In this document: piece after piece, positions 5,583-8,265 of the stretch
Layout of the letters: every line of letters starts with the position of its first letter
How positions within the stretch are numbered: position 1 is the stretch's first letter
Source of the DNA: an uncultured Bacillota bacterium
Lineage (GTDB): Bacteria; Bacillota; Clostridia; Peptostreptococcales; Anaerovoracaceae
NCBI GenBank assembly: GCA_946408315.1
Contig: CAMJRV010000089.1
Span: 1-8,265, forward strand
Length of the DNA: 8,265 bases
Direction of reading: 5' to 3'
Made by a program: the position numbers and the translations under genes
Notes under the pieces: model-generated
The model's input: only the letters and a program-made list of their open reading frames with translations
Told to the model about the DNA's origin: nothing
Database searches by the model: none

Positions 5583-5939
5583 TTAATTAACGAAATCAAT
5601 TTCCAGATATGCAACTAATTCATTATAATCATATTCAGTAAATATACCCTTAATGTTATCGTAAAATGTCCCCTCATAATGGAGTAAGAAATGACCGTGC
5701 TCACTTAAAATACAGCACCTCGGAAGTTCAACCGGCTTCCCTCTTGTATATTTCATTTTTTCGGCACGGCGGATCTGGTATAAGTCCAATGCTTCAAATA
5801 GTTTCCTACCCGACATTTTGCCTTTTCCGCATTTAGTACGCTTTACAACCTCTTGAACAGTGGTATCAGCCAACAGCGCGATACAAGTTTGTCCGCAAAG
5901 TCCAAACAATTCTTGCGATAATAATTCCGTATTCATCAT
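5583..5939 (-). CDS. Hypothetical 118-aa protein, C39-like cysteine peptidase fold candidate
   Basis: I do not recognise a specific family. The layout resembles the papain-like C39/C39-like fold: an N-terminal GQTCIALLAD (residues 16-25) in which Q17 and C19 could be the oxyanion Gln and nucleophile at a helix start; a helix region with KCGKGKMSGRKLFEALDLYQI (36-56), like the segment before the second helix in C39 proteins; then HGHFLLHYEGTFYDN (81-95), where H83 on a strand and D94 would complete a Cys-His-Asp site. There is no signal peptide, membrane segment or ABC module, so it is not a bacteriocin exporter. The ATG overlaps the regulator's stop as ATGA (5939-5936), indicating co-translation; its job is presumably tied to that regulator's signal. 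Existence of the gene is well supported; the fold call is a pattern match from memory. Confidence 0.72.
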   Translation of the reverse strand: MMNTELLSQELFGLCGQTCIALLADTTVQEVVKRTKCGKGKMSGRKLFEALDLYQIRRAEKMKYTRGKPVELPRCCILSEHGHFLLHYEGTFYDNIKGIFTEYDYNELVAYLEIDFVN

Positions 5940-6805
5940 GCTTCCTCAATCGCGATCCATATTTCTTGGTGTTTTTCTTGCATATAACATTCAAATACAG
6001 GCAGGTCTGAAAGCTTATAGCCTGAACTTGGCAGCCATTCTGAATAAAAATTCTGATAAACCTCCTGCACTGCTTTTGGAATCTCGCCGTCTGCATTGAT
6101 GATAACCCATGTTGCAGAAGGGTATGAGAACTCTTCCATTCCTTCGGGGGCAGGGATATGATTGCAGCTCGACACATCTACATGATTTGTAACGGCTAAA
6201 ATATAGTCCATCTCATCCGAGCTGCCCCATCCTCCACCTGCTGCAATTCCCAAAAATCCGGCGGGACGATAATCGGGAAAAAACTGTATAAACTTTTGCA
6301 TAGTCCCGTCTTTCCACGCCTTATCCCATATCTGCGGCGCAAGATCAAAAGCTCGATCAGTTTTAATCCTGTTAGAAATCCCTGCTACTTTAAACGCAGG
6401 CCACTTCTCAATCTGATACTTCATTTTCTCTGCTCCTTTAATCGTAATTTGAAAGGAGAGCTTAGGGCAGGATTTAAGCGTCACTGGCTCATTTCTTACC
6501 GTTGACGGCAATACTCCATGAAAGTTTCTAAATGCACGCGAAAAGGCATCTTGTGAATCATAACCATACTTCAAGGCAATATCAAGGATTCTTTCATCCC
6601 CCTTTATTACATCAAAGGCAGCAAGTGTCAATCTACGATTTCTGATATACTCTGACAATGAGGTTTGTGCCATGTACGAGAACATTCTCTGAAAGTTGTA
6701 TATAGAACAACACGCAATTTCAGAGATTCTGTCATACGATATTTCGCTCTGTAAATTGGCATCAATATAATCCATAACTTTATTAAGCTGTTTAACCCAG
6801 TCCAA
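5936..6805 (-). CDS. AraC-family regulator with C-terminal GyrI-like effector domain
   Basis: 289-aa cytoplasmic transcription factor. Residues 1-107 are an AraC/MarA/Rob DNA-binding domain with two helix-turn-helix units (about 23-46, ISYDRISEIACCSIYNFQRMF; about 72-104, RILDIALKYGYDSQDAFSRAFR...). Residues about 127-289 match the GyrI-like small-molecule binding domain: it opens MKYQIEKWPAFKVAGI and ends with VFECYMQEKHQEIWIAIEEA, where the conserved Glu/Trp near the end normally contacts lipophilic or drug-like ligands. This Rob/BltR-like layout usually senses a toxic compound and switches on export or modification genes. The start is a TTG (6805-6803), supported by GAGGAGGAGG 5 nt upstream. 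A TATAAT (6836-6831) may be its -10, without a clear -35. It is coupled by ATGA overlap to the C39-like gene; the VOC gene lies 123 nt upstream on the same strand and may be a target or partner. Confidence 0.92.
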   Translation of the reverse strand: MDWVKQLNKVMDYIDANLQSEISYDRISEIACCSIYNFQRMFSYMAQTSLSEYIRNRRLTLAAFDVIKGDERILDIALKYGYDSQDAFSRAFRNFHGVLPSTVRNEPVTLKSCPKLSFQITIKGAEKMKYQIEKWPAFKVAGISNRIKTDRAFDLAPQIWDKAWKDGTMQKFIQFFPDYRPAGFLGIAAGGGWGSSDEMDYILAVTNHVDVSSCNHIPAPEGMEEFSYPSATWVIINADGEIPKAVQEVYQNFYSEWLPSSGYKLSDLPVFECYMQEKHQEIWIAIEEA

Positions 6806-6810
6806 GTCGA

Positions 6811-6820
6811 CCTCCTCCTC
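6811..6820 (-). promoter_or_regulatory. RBS fixing the TTG start of the AraC-type regulator
   Basis: GAGGAGGAGG ends 5 nt before TTG 6805-6803. The first in-frame ATG (residue 11) lies inside the conserved first helix of the domain, so the TTG is the better start. Confidence 0.75.
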
Positions 6821-6830
6821 TCTGATTACA

Positions 6831-6836
6831 ATTATA
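6831..6836 (-). promoter_or_regulatory. Possible -10 box upstream of the AraC-type regulator
   Basis: Perfect TATAAT on the minus strand, about 26 nt before the TTG start. No good -35 is seen at the usual spacing; the matching position is purine-rich. An activator-dependent promoter is possible. The rest of the 6806-6928 gap shows nothing else I can support, including no clear terminator for the VOC gene. Confidence 0.4.
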
Positions 6837-6928
6837 GGGCAAATAGTTCATTTCCTCTCGACTTTTTATGCCGCAATTAGTAGATAGAGATCAGAACTTT
6901 TTGAGTTTCTTTTCAATTTCGCGATTTT

Positions 6929-7354
6929 CTATAACAACGCAAAATGGTCACTTTCGATAATTGATTTCATTTGACATAAGCAAAAAGGGTGTCCCGCGGG
7001 GTCAAGCATAACTCTCCAATCATCAGAAAATTGCTCATCTGCTATCGTTGCTCCACAGTGGATTGCATATTGAACTGCTTCTTCTAAATTATTAACGGCG
7101 AAGTCCATATGCGCCATTTGCTGTTGAGCTTCAGGTCTTCCCGGCCATACAGGCGGTTCATACTCAGGATTCCGTTGAAATGTTATGCCGGGATATGTCC
7201 CCTGATTTGATCCCGGAGCGCCTAGGCATGCATATTCTTCATCGTAAAAAGGTATTTCCCACTTGAGCAACTCCGCATAGAATTTAGCTAATTCATAAGG
7301 GTTTTTGCAATCCACCGTAAATGAGTACATTTTAATTTTCAATCCATCATCCAT
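6929..7354 (-). CDS. VOC-superfamily (glyoxalase-like) protein
   Basis: 141-aa cytoplasmic protein of the vicinal-oxygen-chelate fold, similar to the glyoxalase-like-domain proteins that are mostly of unknown substrate. Two beta-alpha-beta-beta-beta modules can be seen: the first from MYSFTVDCKNPYELAKFYAELLKWE (residues 9-33) and the second from AHMDFAVNNLEEAVQYAIHCGA (81-102) to WRVMLDPAGHPFCLC (113-127), the typical closing strand. H82 could be a metal ligand, but the glyoxalase I set of four ligands is not evident, so I would not call it lactoylglutathione lyase. The ATG at 7354 is chosen because GGGAGG (7370-7365) lies 10 nt upstream and family homology begins just after it; the longer in-frame version up to 7435 has no ribosome site. 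Such proteins near regulators of the next gene's type often bind or modify small toxic compounds; that link is inference. Confidence 0.87.
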   Translation of the reverse strand: MDDGLKIKMYSFTVDCKNPYELAKFYAELLKWEIPFYDEEYACLGAPGSNQGTYPGITFQRNPEYEPPVWPGRPEAQQQMAHMDFAVNNLEEAVQYAIHCGATIADEQFSDDWRVMLDPAGHPFCLCQMKSIIESDHFALL

Positions 7355-7364
7355 AACACGAATA

Positions 7365-7370
7365 CCTCCC
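7365..7370 (-). promoter_or_regulatory. RBS fixing the VOC-protein start
   Basis: GGGAGG, 10 nt before the ATG at 7354. This excludes the upstream in-frame ATGs at 7435 and 7372. Confidence 0.7.
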
Positions 7371-7453
7371 ATGATATATAATTTTCGCTGCAAATTCTGT
7401 CTATCAGCGAACACAAGCACTATTGCATTCATCATATCACATTGTTTTGCATA

Positions 7454-7485
7454 GAAAAAGGCATATCAGCGCTTTATCATGCCTT
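7454..7485 (-). terminator. Second terminator downstream of the iron-sulfur gene
   Basis: Minus-strand AAGGCAT (7485-7479) and ATGCCTT (7464-7458) form a 7-bp stem with a 14-nt loop, followed by further U residues (UUUC to 7454). It is AU-richer than the hairpin at 7533-7560 and would act as a back-up stop for the same transcript. Confidence 0.45.
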
Positions 7486-7532
7486 GGTGCATTTAGTGAA
7501 ATGTCCATATCTTCTTGTTATAAACGTAAACC

Positions 7533-7560
7533 GGCGGGAGCGCCTCAAGGTGCCCCCGCC
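7533..7560. terminator. GC-rich terminator hairpin after the iron-sulfur gene
   Basis: GGCGGG (7533-7538) pairs with CCCGCC (7555-7560), then after one A/C mismatch GCGCC pairs with GGTGC around a TCAA loop. It lies about 20 nt past the stop codon at 7581. The U run is modest on the minus strand (GGTTTACG) and on the plus strand (TTTATCT), so termination may be partial, consistent with the second hairpin further on. Confidence 0.7.
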
Positions 7561-7580
7561 TTTATCTGCTATACTATCGT

Positions 7581-8265
7581 TCATATTCCCGGCATTTCTG
7601 CCAGCTTCCTTGCTATTTTAATCTGTTTGCAGCTCTTGCAGATAGGGACTTCCGGCATTTCACATTTTTTATTGATATACGCGTATTCTTCTTTTGTCAT
7701 AGAATACTTTCCGCAGACGCTGCACCTGAGCTGTTCGAATTCCTTGCCCCAGATTTTGCGGATACCGCCGCCCTCTTCCGTTTTGATACACCCTGTCGGG
7801 CATACCGAAGCACAGGACCCGCACCCGATGCACTCGATAGAAGGCTCTTCATACGGAGTCGCCACTTTTTTCGTTGTTCCCCTGTTGACGGTAGCGATGG
7901 CGTTGCAGCCCATTTCCTCGCACGCTTTTACGCAGAGTCCGCACATCATGCACTCGTTTCCTTCATCCATATGAAAGCGGGAGCAATCACCGACGCCGTA
8001 TTCTTTTGCTAGTCGGGATATCCTATCGTTATCAGGCACCTCCGCCATAAGGAGTCTCAGAAGGGTTTTCCGCATGCCCCTGATCTCCTCCGTATCGGTT
8101 TCCGCGGCGATATCCTTCATCACCGGGAAAATACACGATGTAACGATCTTCTTCTTCCCGTTTTCTGTGACTTCCGCAATGCACATTCTGCAGGTAGCAA
8201 GACCCCTGAGCGATTCGTGATGGCATAAATGCGGGATGGCGATTCCGTTGCGCTCGGCAATGTCA
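7581..8265 (-). CDS. NuoG/HoxU-like iron-sulfur electron-transfer subunit, 5' end outside window
   Basis: 227 residues are visible; the start lies beyond base 8265. Residues 1-44 are the end of a plant-type [2Fe-2S] domain: IPHLCHHESLRGLATCRMC gives ligands C14, C25 and C28, with C44 in VTSC. C105, C108, C111 and C115 (ECMMCGLCVKAC) and C145, C148, C151 and C155 (ECIGCGSCASVCP) are two [4Fe-4S] ferredoxin-type motifs. This order matches the N-terminal part of complex I NuoG, HoxU and the small iron-sulfur subunits of clostridial NAD(P)-linked hydrogenases and formate dehydrogenases, which pass electrons between a flavoprotein and a catalytic subunit. There is no large molybdopterin or hydrogenase domain: the protein ends about 70 residues after the last cluster. 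That tail carries two more CxxC pairs (C181/C184, C209/C212), possibly a zinc ribbon. Partner genes would lie upstream, outside the window. Confidence 0.9.
   Translation of the reverse strand, partial: DIAERNGIAIPHLCHHESLRGLATCRMCIAEVTENGKKKIVTSCIFPVMKDIAAETDTEEIRGMRKTLLRLLMAEVPDNDRISRLAKEYGVGDCSRFHMDEGNECMMCGLCVKACEEMGCNAIATVNRGTTKKVATPYEEPSIECIGCGSCASVCPTGCIKTEEGGGIRKIWGKEFEQLRCSVCGKYSMTKEEYAYINKKCEMPEVPICKSCKQIKIARKLAEMPGI

Noticed and set aside
5866..6177. 103-codon minus-strand frame spanning the regulator/peptidase-like junction
   Set aside because: It overlaps both genes in another frame, while the ATGA-coupled pair has family evidence and clean starts.
7375..7403. TAGACA-17-TATATA as promoter of the VOC gene
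   Set aside because: The predicted start would fall inside the gene's own Shine-Dalgarno (7365-7370), leaving no usable ribosome site, so the match is probably chance in AT-rich DNA.
7423..7974. 183-codon plus-strand open frame opposite the iron-sulfur gene
   Set aside because: It runs through the two terminator hairpins and opposite conserved cysteine motifs of the real gene; no homology or ribosome site.
8032..8226. 64-codon minus-strand frame inside the iron-sulfur gene
   Set aside because: Alternative frame of the clearly conserved ferredoxin-type coding region; no independent support.
1..8265. An identifiable mobile element boundary, integrase, defence system or CRISPR array
   Set aside because: The cargo suggests an integrative element, but no recombinase, att repeat, terminal inverted repeat, relaxase or repeat-spacer pattern is present, so no element is annotated.

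Overview
The window looks like part of a low- to mid-GC Bacillota (Clostridia-type anaerobe) genome. The signs are strong AGGAGG-type ribosome sites, a Firmicute-type LexA box, a ribosomal-protection tetracycline resistance gene whose leader resembles that of Tn916 tet(M), a YolD/Y-family polymerase pair of the kind common on Gram-positive integrative elements, and a clostridial-type NuoG/HoxU-like iron-sulfur protein. No integrase, transposase, relaxase, att site, rRNA, tRNA or CRISPR array is visible, so residence on a mobile element is inferred from cargo only.

Positions 1-2667 (minus strand) form one compact operon. A good sigma-70-type promoter (TTGACT-17-TACAAT) is followed at once by a LexA/SOS box (GAAC-AAAT-GTTC). 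The genes in order are: a 127-aa protein made of two tandem copies of an unrecognised ~54-residue unit; a Y-family (UmuC/DinB-like) translesion polymerase; a YolD-like protein coupled to it by an ATGA overlap; and, overlapping the YolD gene by 11 bases, the start of a secreted stalk-domain-like protein that leaves the window at base 1. The operon is predicted to be DNA-damage inducible.

Positions 2689 to about 4947 (minus strand) hold a full-length tet ribosomal-protection GTPase (641 aa) with a leader of about 300 nt. The leader has a candidate promoter, a 7-codon leader peptide (MRQGILK) with its own Shine-Dalgarno, a long-range stem that pairs that peptide's codons with RNA about 80 nt further on, a weak terminator-like hairpin inside the loop, and a perfect 16-bp inverted repeat followed by a U run. 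This is an attenuation architecture. Unusually, the second leader reading frame has no stop and runs in frame into tet. The 452 bases without a main gene (4615-5066) are taken up by this leader and by the divergent promoter of the peroxiredoxin gene.

Positions 4985-5573 (plus strand) hold a 150-aa one-cysteine peroxiredoxin with an extended -10 promoter and a strong bidirectional terminator shared with the convergent genes beyond it.

Positions 5583-7354 (minus strand) hold a VOC/glyoxalase-like protein, then an AraC-type regulator with a GyrI-like ligand domain (TTG start), translationally coupled (ATGA) to a 118-aa protein that resembles a C39-type cysteine peptidase fold. Positions 7454-7560 carry two terminator hairpins that end the last gene, a NuoG/HoxU-type [2Fe-2S] plus 2x[4Fe-4S] electron-transfer protein (7581-8265) whose start lies outside the window. 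The left half reads as stress/resistance cargo and the right half as ordinary accessory or chromosomal genes of an anaerobe.
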